Source of the DNA: Paenibacillus sp. AN1007
GTDB lineage: Bacteria > Bacillota > Bacilli > Paenibacillales > Paenibacillaceae
Assembly: GCF_040702995.1 (NCBI RefSeq)
Contig: NZ_CP159992.1
Coordinates: 3,435,501 to 3,499,500, forward strand
DNA length: 64,000 nucleotides
Direction of reading: 5' to 3'
Shown: positions 1 to 8,070 of the stretch, one piece after another
How positions within the stretch are numbered: position 1 is the first letter of the stretch
How the letters are laid out: each line of letters begins with the position of its first letter
Position numbers and translations under genes: made by a program
The notes under the pieces: model-generated
Told to the model about the DNA's origin: nothing
Database searches by the model: none
What the model saw: the letters and a program-made list of their open reading frames with translations, nothing else

Positions 1-113
1 CCGCCTACCATCTGGGTTCCGTAGTCCAATGCGCCCTTCGTGTGGAACATTCCCGTTGAACCCGTAATGCCTTGCGTAATGACTTTTGTATTTTTATCAA
101 TCAAAATACTCAC
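1..113 (-). CDS. sucD: Succinyl-CoA ligase alpha subunit, N-terminal fragment cut by the window edge
   Basis: The first 37 codons of the alpha subunit, which carries the CoA site and the phosphorylated histidine of the TCA-cycle enzyme that makes succinate plus ATP from succinyl-CoA. The translation begins [18 protein letters not shown], the typical SucD start with its glycine-rich CoA-binding turn, and continues to [17 protein letters not shown] before the edge. The start is GTG at 113 with AAGGAT about 10 bases upstream. It follows sucC by 63 bases on the same strand, the usual sucCD order, so the two are probably one transcript. The catalytic histidine lies beyond the window. Confidence 0.93.
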   Translation of the reverse strand, partial: MSILIDKNTKVITQGITGSTGMFHTKGALDYGTQMVG

Positions 114-176
114 GTTGCTTCACATCCTTACGGTTATTTTTCAATTCCCGGACAGCTCCGGTACGAAGGAATGAAC

Positions 177-1337
177 TTATTTTACGAGGGCCACAATTTT
201 CTGTGCTCCATCGGCCATGGAATCCGCAGGAACGATATTCAGGCCGGATTCGCCCAAAATGCGTTTACCCAGTTCCACGTTAGTTCCTTCAAGACGAACA
301 ACCAGCGGTTTGGTCAGGCCAAGCTGCTTCGCTGCTTCAACAACACCGTTGGCAATGACATCACAACGCATGATCCCACCGAAGATGTTAACAAAGATTC
401 CGGCTACTTTGGCATCAGACAGAATGATCTTGAATGCTTCCGTAACTTTCTCTGTTGTTGCACCGCCCCCAACATCAAGGAAGTTAGCCGGGTCTCCACC
501 GTAATATTTAATGATGTCCATCGTTGCCATCGCAAGTCCCGCACCGTTAACCATACAGCCAATGTTGCCGTCAAGCGCTATGTAGCTGAGGTCGTATTTG
601 GAAGCTTCGATTTCTTTTTCATCTTCCTCATCCAGGTCACGCAGTTCTTGAATATCCTTGTGACGGAAGAGTGCATTGGAGTCGAAATTCAGCTTCGCAT
701 CCAGCGCGATAACGTTTCCATCTCCGGTAACAACCAGCGGGTTGATCTCGGCGATAGAGCAATCTTTTTCGACAAATGCCTTGTACAAGGCGAGCATGAA
801 CTTCACAGCTTTGTTCACGAGTTCATTCGGAATATTAATGCTGTAAGCCAGCTTGCGTGCCTGGAACACTTGAAGCCCGATTGCAGGGTCAACAATCTCT
901 TTAAAAATTTTCTCAGGTGTTGCTTCAGCGACTTCTTCGATCTCTGTACCGCCTTCTTCGGAAGCCATCATAACCACACGGCCTGTGGCACGATCCACAA
1001 CTACACCCACATAATACTCTTTGCGGATATCGCATCCTTCTTCAATCAGAAGACGTTTCACTTCTTTACCTTCTGGTCCTGTCTGATGGGTCACTAATAC
1101 TTTGCCCAAAATTTCGGAGGCATAGGCACGAACTTCCTCTGTGCTCTTTGCTACTTTCACACCGCCGGCTTTACCCCGGCCTCCTGCGTGAATTTGCGCT
1201 TTAACTACAGTCACCGGACTGCCCAGTGCCTCTGCGGCCGCAACCGCTTCATCGACTGTATAAGCAACCTTCCCATTAGGAACGGTAACTCCATACTGTT
1301 TCAGTACTTCTTTTCCTTGATATTCATGGATATTCAT
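177..1337 (-). CDS. sucC: Succinyl-CoA ligase (ADP-forming) beta subunit
   Basis: The beta subunit binds nucleotide and, with SucD, catalyses substrate-level phosphorylation in the TCA cycle in the cytoplasm. The 386-residue length is normal. The N-terminal ATP-grasp domain begins [17 protein letters not shown] and contains the glycine-rich [11 protein letters not shown] stretch near residue 53; metal and nucleotide residues are in AEINPLVV near residue 195. The C-terminal ligase domain carries FLDVGGGAT and [10 protein letters not shown]. The start ATG at 1337 has GGAGG eight bases upstream. A -10-like TACAAT and an overlapping cre-like element lie upstream, so CcpA repression is plausible. 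Confidence 0.97.
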   Translation of the reverse strand: MNIHEYQGKEVLKQYGVTVPNGKVAYTVDEAVAAAEALGSPVTVVKAQIHAGGRGKAGGVKVAKSTEEVRAYASEILGKVLVTHQTGPEGKEVKRLLIEEGCDIRKEYYVGVVVDRATGRVVMMASEEGGTEIEEVAEATPEKIFKEIVDPAIGLQVFQARKLAYSINIPNELVNKAVKFMLALYKAFVEKDCSIAEINPLVVTGDGNVIALDAKLNFDSNALFRHKDIQELRDLDEEDEKEIEASKYDLSYIALDGNIGCMVNGAGLAMATMDIIKYYGGDPANFLDVGGGATTEKVTEAFKIILSDAKVAGIFVNIFGGIMRCDVIANGVVEAAKQLGLTKPLVVRLEGTNVELGKRILGESGLNIVPADSMADGAQKIVALVK

Positions 1338-1428
1338 TCTCGAATCCTCCTATCAACATGACTGCAACAAGGCGGGCTGGTAGACGAACAAAAGACATAT
1401 GTTGACTATTTTCACTTAAACCCAATTC

Positions 1429-1457
1429 ATTGTAACACGTTTTTAAAACGCTTTCCT
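1429..1457 (-). promoter_or_regulatory. Candidate sucCD promoter overlapped by a cre-like site
   Basis: On the minus strand a TACAAT -10 (1429-1434) is preceded by a poor -35. The -35 region is covered by AGGAAAGCGTTTTAA (1443-1457), which matches the CcpA cre consensus WTGNAANCGNWNNCW except at two positions. CcpA repression of TCA genes is known in Bacillus; its use here is inferred. Confidence 0.4.
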
Positions 1458-1531
1458 TAAAAAAGTAATGGTTAATAGACAGCTTTTTGATATGGGTATG
1501 ATCCCTTTTTGTGAATGCTTGGATATATATG

Positions 1532-1561
1532 GAAAAACCTCAGCCGAATTAGCTAAGGTTC
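1532..1561 (-). terminator. Rho-independent terminator of the ohrR-like gene
   Basis: On the minus strand CCTTAGC pairs with GGCTGAGG around a short loop and is followed by TTTTT, about 20 bases after the stop of the MarR-family gene. Confidence 0.75.
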
Positions 1562-1581
1562 TGTATGCGGGGAAGCTGAAA

Positions 1582-2037
1582 TTATTTTTTAGCAGTGTTT
1601 AGATTCGTTTCGTGAACCTTTGCCAGTAGACCTTTGAATTGACCAAGCAGTGCTTCAAACTCTGTACTGTTCAAGCAGGCATCTCCCTGAATGGCATCAG
1701 GTATAGATAATGCTTTATTTTTGAGCTCGCGTCCCGACTCAGTCAGTGTAATCATCACTTTACGCTCGTCTTGTGCAGAACGCTCCCGATGAATAAACCC
1801 GGCTGCCTGCAAACGTTTCAGCAGCGGAGTCAGGGTACCTGAATCAAGGTACAGTGCCTCTCCGATCTCCTTAACCGTACATTCTTGTCGCTCCCACAAT
1901 ACCATGAGAACCAGGTATTGAGAGTACGTTACACCAAGAACTTCCAAGTAGGGTTGATACAACTTTGTAATTTCACGTGAACAAGCGTATATGGCGAAGC
2001 ATAATTGATTATCCAGCTTTAATCGATCTGTTTGCAT
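1582..2037 (-). CDS. ohrR: MarR-family organic peroxide sensor (OhrR-like)
   Basis: A 151-residue winged-helix repressor. The N-terminus [21 protein letters not shown] matches OhrR, in which the LCF cysteine (Cys13 here) is the peroxide-reactive residue. Tyr27 and Tyr38, equivalents of the two tyrosines that hydrogen-bond that cysteine in B. subtilis OhrR, are both present. The recognition region [18 protein letters not shown] and the wing with [10 protein letters not shown] are conserved. Besides Cys13 there are Cys19 and Cys121; Cys121 lies about where two-cysteine OhrR proteins have their resolving cysteine. No ohr peroxidase gene is adjacent, so the target may be elsewhere or the regulator may serve another thiol-responsive gene. 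It is monocistronic with its own terminator. Confidence 0.85.
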   Translation of the reverse strand: MQTDRLKLDNQLCFAIYACSREITKLYQPYLEVLGVTYSQYLVLMVLWERQECTVKEIGEALYLDSGTLTPLLKRLQAAGFIHRERSAQDERKVMITLTESGRELKNKALSIPDAIQGDACLNSTEFEALLGQFKGLLAKVHETNLNTAKK

Positions 2038-2410
2038 ATTATCTTTCTCACCTGCCTAATGTACGTTAAATTGCCTATTCCAGCTGTGCGGGAATCTGTA
2101 TAGGCATTTCACCTAGCTTCCAGTGAAGTGATTCCCCTATTTCTATCTTATCACAAAATACATTAAAAAAAGAATAATTGAGCACAAATTATTTTACTCC
2201 GTCATTTAATCACGTTAAATTAAGTTGTATAAAATATAATCATGATTTATCCAAGTGAGACGTGCGGATATATCTAGACGAATTCATCCAAAATAGATAA
2301 CTCAGGATCGAAAAAACTGCTGCAGCGAAGATAACATAGGTTTAAAGTCAAAGATAACGAAGGTTTAATAATAAATATGATGACGTTTTAACACTAAAGG
2401 TAACAACGGG
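2038..2410. other. AT-rich divergent intergenic region
   Basis: Gap between the OhrR-like gene (minus) and the comM-like gene (plus). It must hold the regulator's promoter, but no hexamer pair is convincing and no clean TACAATT-type OhrR inverted repeat was found. No open frame with a ribosome binding site was seen. Confidence 0.5.
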
Positions 2411-2439
2411 TTGACGCTCTGATTCCTTTTATATAAAAT
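2411..2439 (+). promoter_or_regulatory. SigA promoter of the comM-like gene
   Basis: TTGACG (2411-2416), a 17-base spacer and TAAAAT (2434-2439), giving a start near 2446, about 80 bases before the ATG at 2525. Confidence 0.7.
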
Positions 2440-2524
2440 GCTAGTAGAAGCTGAGGAAGCACCTTAATTCGAGACTGGCTCGCCCTGTGCGAAGCTGATT
2501 ACCCGAGTGAGGTGTTTCTTTGTT

Positions 2525-4148
2525 ATGTACGGAAAATTGTATAGTTCATGTCTCTACGGAATTGACGGTGTATTGATTGAGGTGGAAACGGATTTATCCA
2601 ACGGTTTACCTCTCACTTCCATTATCGGACTGCCTGACTCCGCTATCCGGGAAGCCGTGGAACGGGTTCGTGCGGCGATTAAAAACTGCGGATATCAATA
2701 TCCGCTGCGAGCGCATCACTATTAATCTGGCGCCAGCCGACCTGCGAAAAGAAGGTTCTTCCTTTGATCTTGCCATTGCGATCGCGCTGCTTACGACCAG
2801 CGGCCAGCTGATGCTTCCCCTACAGGAACGAACTTTGGTGCTCGGGGAATTGGCACTGGATGGTTCAATCCGGTCCGTGCCCGGTATTTTATCAATGGTT
2901 GACTTGGCCAAAAGGCAGGGCTTTACTTCTGTTCTACTGCCTTACGATAATGTAGAAGAGGCTCGTCTGATTCGCGGAATCGACATTTACGGAATTCGCC
3001 ACTTGAAGGATTTGGTTCCTGATATCACGAGCCTATCAGATGCTTCCCGAGATTCCTTGACCAGCACAGCTGGAACTATAACAAGTGCGGGGCCGATTAC
3101 CTTGAAGGATTACAGCCATCTGCGAATCTCCGGACAGTCCAGTAGTGAAGCATGGAGTAAAAGAAAGAAAAACTCCTCCTCTTCCTCTGAAGACTACAGA
3201 GACGTGCTTGGGCAGCACCACGTCAAAAGAGCACTGATGATTGCCGCTGCCGGAATGCACAACATTATGCTGGTCGGCCCGCCCGGTACTGGTAAAACGA
3301 TGCTGATCAAACGTCTGCCTACGATACTGCCGCCTTTGTCGGAAGACGAAGCGCTTGAAGTAACCAAAGTGTTAAGTGCAGCAGGTCAGTTAAAAGAAGC
3401 TCCGCTAGGATTAATTGCAGACAGACCTTTTCGTTCACCTCATCATACGATATCCACTTCCGGTCTGATTGGAGGCGGAGGAATTCCTAAACCCGGTGAG
3501 GTCAGTCTCGCTCATCGCGGAATATTGTTTCTGGATGAACTGCCTGAGTTTCAGCGTCAGGTTCTTGAAGTGCTCAGACAGCCGATGGAGGATCAGACGG
3601 TAACGATCAGCCGGGCAAGGGCTGCGTTCACCTTCCCGGCACAGTTCATGCTTGCCTGTTCCATGAACCCATGCCCCTGTGGGTATTTGTCAGCTCAAGC
3701 CGAAGAACAGCGATGCATCTGCAGTCCCGCGCGCGTCGCTGCGTACCGGGCAAAAATATCAGGACCGCTGCTTGATCGTATCGATCTGCAGGTCGAGGTA
3801 CCTCCGCCAGGCGACTGGCGTAAGTCAGGAGCTTCCCCTTCTTCTGCCGAGATGCAGGTCAAAGTAATGGCGGCCCATTCCATTCAGGCCAAACGTTATG
3901 CAGCGCATTCCGTCCGATGGAACAGTCAGCTCTCCGGCACATTTTTACGAAAAACCATCCGGCTGCCCACTGACGCAGAACAGTTGTTGAACCAGACCCT
4001 GCAGACACTGCATCTGAGCATGCGTGCTCATGACCGAATAATGAAGATGGCGCAGACGATCGCTGATCTGGATCATGAAGGAGAGATACTGACCGCGCAT
4101 GTGGCAGAAGCGATTCAGTATCGCCAGTTAGACTTGAATTTATTTTAA
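2525..4148 (+). pseudogene. comM: YifB/ComM-type Mg-chelatase-like AAA+ ATPase, interrupted by a +1 frameshift
   Basis: The family member ComM is a hexameric helicase that promotes branch migration during natural transformation. The ATG at 2525 follows GTGAGGTG ten bases upstream and opens with MYGKLYSSCLYGIDGVLIEV, the family N-terminus. The frame runs to a stop at 2723-2725, while the rest of the protein (from ERITINLAPADLRKEG on) is one base out of register. Removing one base at about 2708 restores Y-P-L-E-R-I-T-I-N with normal family spacing and about 540 residues. The distal part is intact: Walker A GPPGTGKT near 3280, Walker B ILFLDELPEF near 3525, cysteines in CSMNPCPCGY, and the C-terminal helical domain. 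It could be a true mutation, an assembly error, or less likely recoding. Confidence 0.85.
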
Positions 4149-4174
4149 TGCCGATATGCAGCTGCCTAAATAAG

Positions 4175-4227
4175 AAGCCGTATAGCAGCTCTCTTTACTT
4201 GCGTAAAGAAGAGCAAATATACGGCTT
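4175..4227 (+). terminator. Long hairpin after the comM-like gene
   Basis: AAGCCGTATA (4175-4184) pairs perfectly with TATACGGCTT (4218-4227), and an inner helix GCTCTCTTTAC / GTAAAGAAGAGC closes a four-base loop. It lies 27 bases after the stop. The following bases (GGTTGTCG) are a weak T-tract, so it may act as a terminator or an mRNA 3' end protector. Confidence 0.5.
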
Positions 4228-4576
4228 GGTTGTCGTTAGAAATACATTCACAAGTGGTGAAGCAGATGTACCTTTCATAGGATCGAATCCTACCAGCGCA
4301 AGGAGCTGCTCATTAGCGGCTTGATGAAAGCTCCTTATCCCTTATCCATTAGAATAAAGTTCCAAATAAACTTGAACTCCAAAGGAGGGGATATGAATGG
4401 TAACATCGAATCGTGAAGGTTTGACCTAACAGTTGATAGACCATCTAAAGGGGTTGGGTTTTATAACCCGAATCGATGTAATTGGAAGTCTTGCTGAACA
4501 AACCTCAGACGTATACTCAGATGGGAAAACTTAGTATTTCCCCTCTGAGGGCGCTTCTAATAACCAGATTTTATCG
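4228..4576. other. Non-coding stretch with several hairpins and a mini-ORF
   Basis: No gene-sized frame fits here. Paired elements on the plus strand are AGGAGCT (from 4300) with AGCTCCT about 30 bases later, GGGTTTTATAACCC (from 4455), and CTCAGA-GGGAAA with TTTCCC-TCTGAG (about 4518-4551). A near-perfect ribosome binding site AAAGGAGGGG (4381-4390) precedes ATG at 4397 and a ten-codon frame, MVTSNREGLT. It could be a remnant of a mobile element or an unrecognised structured RNA. Confidence 0.4.
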
Positions 4577-4607
4577 AAGAATTAAAAGACCACATGGATG
4601 TGGTCTT
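4577..4607 (-). terminator. Terminator of the nitroreductase gene
   Basis: Perfect palindrome AAGACCACAT / ATGTGGTCTT (4586-4607), followed on the minus strand by TTTTAATTC; it begins 13 bases after the nitroreductase stop. Confidence 0.75.
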
Positions 4608-4619
4608 GAATGAAGTTTT

Positions 4620-5171
4620 TTATTCAAATAAAGTCAGCTTGTCCTTGGCCGGCGTACGCTCTTTCGCTGATGGAATGACATCGGGGTATCCCATATAGAT
4701 CATGCCGACAATTTTCTCCCCAGCCTTGATGCCGAGCGGCTTCCGAAACTTGGGTGCATATAAAAATGGTTTGGTTACCCAAAATGTACCGATCTGTTCA
4801 CTCCATGCTGCGAGCATAAAGTTCTGAACCATCGCACTGACTGCAGCAAAATCTTCATCCCAGATCGCTTGTCTCGGATCTTCCTCCAGAACTACAAGCA
4901 AAATGGCAGGTACCTGCTGCACACTCGCCGAAAATTTGTTATCCTCGCCCATCTCGGCTTCAATGGCCTCTGCCAACTTTTTGCGCCCTTTGCCGTTGAA
5001 CAATACAAATCTCCACGGCTCACGCAATTTATGGTTAGGTGCCCATACAGCTGTATCCAACAAATCGATGATGCGCTCCGTTGGTACAGGATCTTTTTTA
5101 AATTTTTTGACGGTGCGGCGATTCTGGATCGCATGGCGGACTTCGTTGGTTGTCTCCGTCGTTCTACTCAT
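4620..5171 (-). CDS. Nitroreductase-family FMN oxidoreductase
   Basis: A 183-residue flavin enzyme, probably NAD(P)H-dependent and cytoplasmic. The N-terminal FMN-phosphate motif IQNRRTVKKFKKDPVP is followed by the flavin contact region AVWAPNHKLREPWRFV and a C-terminal GEKIVGMIYMGYPD, the family's second FMN motif. Length and motifs fit the short YdjA/YfkO-like subgroup that forms homodimers. The substrate cannot be told from sequence. The ATG at 5171 is preceded by GGGAGG eight bases upstream. It is a single-gene unit with its own terminator. Confidence 0.85.
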   Translation of the reverse strand: MSRTTETTNEVRHAIQNRRTVKKFKKDPVPTERIIDLLDTAVWAPNHKLREPWRFVLFNGKGRKKLAEAIEAEMGEDNKFSASVQQVPAILLVVLEEDPRQAIWDEDFAAVSAMVQNFMLAAWSEQIGTFWVTKPFLYAPKFRKPLGIKAGEKIVGMIYMGYPDVIPSAKERTPAKDKLTLFE

Positions 5172-5276
5172 AGGTCATGCCTCCCAATCAACATATTACA
5201 CGCCAAGTTACAGCTTTTATTATACACTCTTCCAATACACGGATTCAAAGGAATGGAGCATCCAGGACTGCTTAAA

Positions 5277-5324
5277 CAAAGAAGATGGACTTTAGACAAA
5301 GGGTATCTAAAGTCCATCTTCTTT
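5277..5324 (-). terminator. Terminator after yraN
   Basis: AAAGAAGATGGACTTTAGA pairs with TCTAAAGTCCATCTTCTTT across a nine-base loop. It lies 13 bases after the yraN stop and is followed by TTTGTTT-like sequence on the minus strand; it may work both ways. Confidence 0.7.
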
Positions 5325-5336
5325 CCAAATCATCAG

Positions 5337-5735
5337 CTAAAATGCATTTTCCACATGATGTACGGAACCAATATTCCCGGCATTGTCGATCATAACCCCA
5401 ATGACATCAAATCGTATCTGACGATCATGCTCTCCGTTCAGCTGTATGTAAACCGCAGCCGTCGCGCGTACCTGCTGCATTTTACGCTGATTGACGGACT
5501 CTTGAGGCGTGCCAAATGCTGCTGCTGAACTTCGGCTCCGCACCTCAACAAAGATTAACAACTCTTCACGGGCTGCGATAATATCCACTTCCCCGCTGCG
5601 GCAGCGCCAGTTTCGCTGGAGGATGCGATACTCTTTTTCTTCTAACCAGCGGCAGGCCTCCGCTTCCCCAATCCGACCCTTCTGCTGGCGGCTCAACCTC
5701 CCGTTTGGCTTCTGGCCTGAACCTGAACTTACCAT
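5337..5735 (-). CDS. yraN: YraN family (UPF0102) endonuclease-like protein
   Basis: A 132-residue protein of the widespread YraN family, which has a restriction-endonuclease-like fold. The motif GEVDIIAAREELLIFVEVRSRS holds the conserved D and ExK/R-type residues expected for that fold. The preceding QKGRIGEAEACRWLEEKEYRILQRNWRC is the family's N-terminal helix-strand. The biological role is unsettled; a part in DNA processing is often proposed. The start overlaps the end of ylqH by seven bases (ATGGTAA), so the two are translationally coupled. Confidence 0.9.
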   Translation of the reverse strand: MVSSGSGQKPNGRLSRQQKGRIGEAEACRWLEEKEYRILQRNWRCRSGEVDIIAAREELLIFVEVRSRSSAAAFGTPQESVNQRKMQQVRATAAVYIQLNGEHDRQIRFDVIGVMIDNAGNIGSVHHVENAF

Positions 5736-6040
5736 GATTCGCTCTCATCACGGCCTGAGGCAAGCCGATCAGCCCGATACACATAGGTGAGCACCTCGGC
5801 CACCAACTGATACAATTCCGCCGGAATCTGTTCATCCAGATCCAACTTGGAAAGCACTTCTACTAATGCAGCATCCTCCTGCACGGGTACTCCATTTTCT
5901 TTGGCTTTCTCCAGAATGGCTTCAGCTACTTTGCCGCGGCCTTTGGCAGCAACGATCGGCGCCTCGGTCTCTCCAGGAACATATTTTAGCGCAACTGCTT
6001 TTTTGGATAACAGATCCGGCTGTGGTGATCCCTCTTTCAT
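5729..6040 (-). CDS. ylqH: FlhB C-terminal-like protein (YlqH, stand-alone type III export switch domain)
   Basis: A 103-residue protein equivalent to the cytoplasmic tail of FlhB/YscU, without membrane segments. KKAVALKYVPGETEAPIVAAKGRGKVAEAILEKAKENGVPVQED matches the FlhB_C region that follows the autocleavage site, but the NPTH cleavage motif is absent: GETE is at the expected place. It overlaps ylqG by four bases (ATGA) and yraN by seven, so all three are one operon. B. subtilis has the same ylqG-ylqH order. The function is not established; pairing with a FliK-like partner suggests a regulatory or binding module. Confidence 0.85.
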   Translation of the reverse strand: MKEGSPQPDLLSKKAVALKYVPGETEAPIVAAKGRGKVAEAILEKAKENGVPVQEDAALVEVLSKLDLDEQIPAELYQLVAEVLTYVYRADRLASGRDESESW

Positions 6041-8040
6041 ACTTTGAAATCCACCCCTTTATACCGCTCAGGACTGTAATCCGCTGCGGTCATTTTGCGA
6101 TCCGTTCCGGCCTCCTGACCTGCAGGCCAAGGCTCTGCCCTGAAAGTTAACAGCTGATACCCCAATTTATCCAGCGATTGGTGAATCATCTCACGTCCGC
6201 TCTCCAGCAAGGTTCCCATGCCCTCACGGTCATTCAACACGCGCAGACTAACAATGTTATTCACCACATGCACATCCACAAGGGTATGCCCCAAACTTTT
6301 CATGTCCAGATCAAACAGCAGGCGGCAGTTGGACGCATCCAACTCTCCGCGCTGGCCGCGTCGTGACTGAATCTGCACCGAAGCAGTCTGTTCTCCGTCT
6401 GGACCGGTGATGGGGATAAACCAGTGCATCTGTGCAAACGCAGCACTGCGATCCGTAGTAAGCAGCAGCTGCTGACCTGTCAGGTACTGCACCGCTTGAG
6501 CGGCGGCCTCTTTCAGCGCCGCCGGGGCACTGTCGCTGCTGGCAAGCTGCAGCAGCAGGCCCTTGAGCGTGTCCGCATTCGCCGGACTCGCTGCTTCCCC
6601 CACACGCGGCTGCATCGCCGCGCCGTGAACGGCCTGCTGCTCGTGCTCCGCACCGAGCAGCTTCAGCACGCGCCCCACCCACGGGTCTCCTCCGTGGGTG
6701 ACAGGCGCGTGCGCCGCTGCTGCTCCCGCAGGTGCAGCAGCACTACCGCCAGCCGGCAGCATATCTGCGCCGGCTGGCAAGGGCTGCGGCGAGCCTGCGG
6801 CAGCCGCAGCCCTCTGGCCGCCCTCCTGCGCAGCAGGGGCGGCTTGGCGGGCCGCACCCGGCTGTGCCGGTGCGGCCGGTGACGCGCTGCGCAGCGCGTC
6901 CAGCAGCGCCAGCAGCTTCGGCGCCAGCTGCGCTGGCGTTGGCGCCGCTGGCGCGGCCTGGCCTGCTGCGGACTGCGTCCCGGCAGCAGCAGGCGTGTCT
7001 GCGCGGCCGTCTGCACGCACGGCCGCACCTTCAAGCTGGCCCGCACCAGCACGGCCAGCCGCAGCCTCTGCCGCCCCTGGTGCACCCGGGCGGCTCACAG
7101 CCTGGCCCGCATCAGCACCGCGCGGGCCTTCCGCAGGTATTCCGTTGCCTGCCGGAATACCTGCGCTGCTTCTGCCAGCAGCCTCTGCACTGCTGGCAGA
7201 GCCCTTCGCTCCGGCCTCAGTTCCGGTCTGTCCGCCACTTGTCTGGCCTGCATCTGAAGGAATACTGACCTTCACCTGCTGCCCCGTAACACCTGCTCCA
7301 TCTGGTGAGCCAGCTGTCGTTAATGGCACAGCTGTTCCCGGTATGTTCTGCTGCAGTGCAGCAGGAGATGATACCAACGTTCCAGCTCCTGGCCTAATCG
7401 TATGTGCGGCCGCTGCTTCACCGTCCGAAGCCGGTTTGCCTGAGGTCTGTGACAGCATGGACTCGAGCTGATCCGCAAGACTGCTTAACAGCTGATGAAG
7501 AGGAGGTCCAAACACCGTCTGATGTAATCCTTTGACTGTTTCCGCCGTAACGGGCAGGCCGCGCTGAAAAGATATTCCTGCTGCCTGCACCCATTCCTCC
7601 ACTGGGACCTGCGCAGGTTTGGCTGCCATCATATGCTGCACCATAGTTACGTTATCCTTGGTCAGCGGAAGGCCGCTGCGCTGCATTGCCAGAAGCAGAT
7701 CCCGGTTGTCTTTTGTATCGGTCAGCCCTACCTCCTGCAGCAGCTGGTTCATCGAAGCCTGCGGCAGTTCTGCCAGAGAACCGGCCAAAGGTTTCATTAC
7801 CGTCATTCCGTTCTCTCCTGGAGGCTGGACCTGCAGAAGAGTTGTCTCGCCGGGGCGGAGCGGAGTCTCCAGTTTGGCGCGCACCTGCACTCCTTGTATC
7901 TGCAGTACTGCCTCTCCGCCGTCGTCGGATACACTAACAACGGAGCCCCGGACAACCTGACCTTCCTTTAATTCAAGCTGCTTCGCATTTCCCGGTTTGC
8001 TGTCCCCCATAAGACCGCGAATCATGGAGCTGATGTTCAA
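6037..8040 (-). CDS. ylqG: YlqG-like protein with FliK-type C-terminal domain and Ala/Pro-rich linker
   Basis: A 667-residue protein. The first 200 residues (MNISSMIRGLMGDSKPGNAKQLELKEGQVVRG) form a conserved N-terminal module. Residues about 200-470 are very rich in Ala, Gly, Pro and Gln, coded by a GC-rich stretch (about 6600-7150), and look disordered. The C-terminal 130 residues (FPITGP-like start, LLFDLDMKSLGHTLVDVHVVNNIVSLRV, then a helical end) resemble the flagellar hook-length control (FliK/Flg_hook) fold. The start is TTG at 8040 with GGAGGG seven bases upstream. No signal peptide is evident. Its link to ylqH mirrors the FliK-FlhB partnership; the role is unknown. Confidence 0.7.
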   Translation of the reverse strand: MNISSMIRGLMGDSKPGNAKQLELKEGQVVRGSVVSVSDDGGEAVLQIQGVQVRAKLETPLRPGETTLLQVQPPGENGMTVMKPLAGSLAELPQASMNQLLQEVGLTDTKDNRDLLLAMQRSGLPLTKDNVTMVQHMMAAKPAQVPVEEWVQAAGISFQRGLPVTAETVKGLHQTVFGPPLHQLLSSLADQLESMLSQTSGKPASDGEAAAAHTIRPGAGTLVSSPAALQQNIPGTAVPLTTAGSPDGAGVTGQQVKVSIPSDAGQTSGGQTGTEAGAKGSASSAEAAGRSSAGIPAGNGIPAEGPRGADAGQAVSRPGAPGAAEAAAGRAGAGQLEGAAVRADGRADTPAAAGTQSAAGQAAPAAPTPAQLAPKLLALLDALRSASPAAPAQPGAARQAAPAAQEGGQRAAAAAGSPQPLPAGADMLPAGGSAAAPAGAAAAHAPVTHGGDPWVGRVLKLLGAEHEQQAVHGAAMQPRVGEAASPANADTLKGLLLQLASSDSAPAALKEAAAQAVQYLTGQQLLLTTDRSAAFAQMHWFIPITGPDGEQTASVQIQSRRGQRGELDASNCRLLFDLDMKSLGHTLVDVHVVNNIVSLRVLNDREGMGTLLESGREMIHQSLDKLGYQLLTFRAEPWPAGQEAGTDRKMTAADYSPERYKGVDFKV

Positions 8041-8070
8041 TCGTTTTCCCTCCTTCCCATATCCGGTCCA

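Noticed and set aside
72..1097. Long plus-strand open frame of 341 codons
   Set aside because: It lies antisense to sucC, which has full family identity; its translation has no recognisable motif and no ribosome binding site.
4270..4320. tRNA-like T-arm (TAGGATCGAATCCTA) in the comM-nitroreductase gap
   Set aside because: No acceptor stem, D-arm or anticodon arm fits around it and the loop lacks the TTC start; it is a simple palindrome.
4869..5528. Plus-strand frame of 219 codons
   Set aside because: It runs antisense across the nitroreductase and yraN genes and through the terminator between them.
6698..7471. Plus-strand Ala/Ser/Pro-rich frame of 257 codons
   Set aside because: Antisense to the GC-rich low-complexity part of ylqG; long open frames are expected there by composition.
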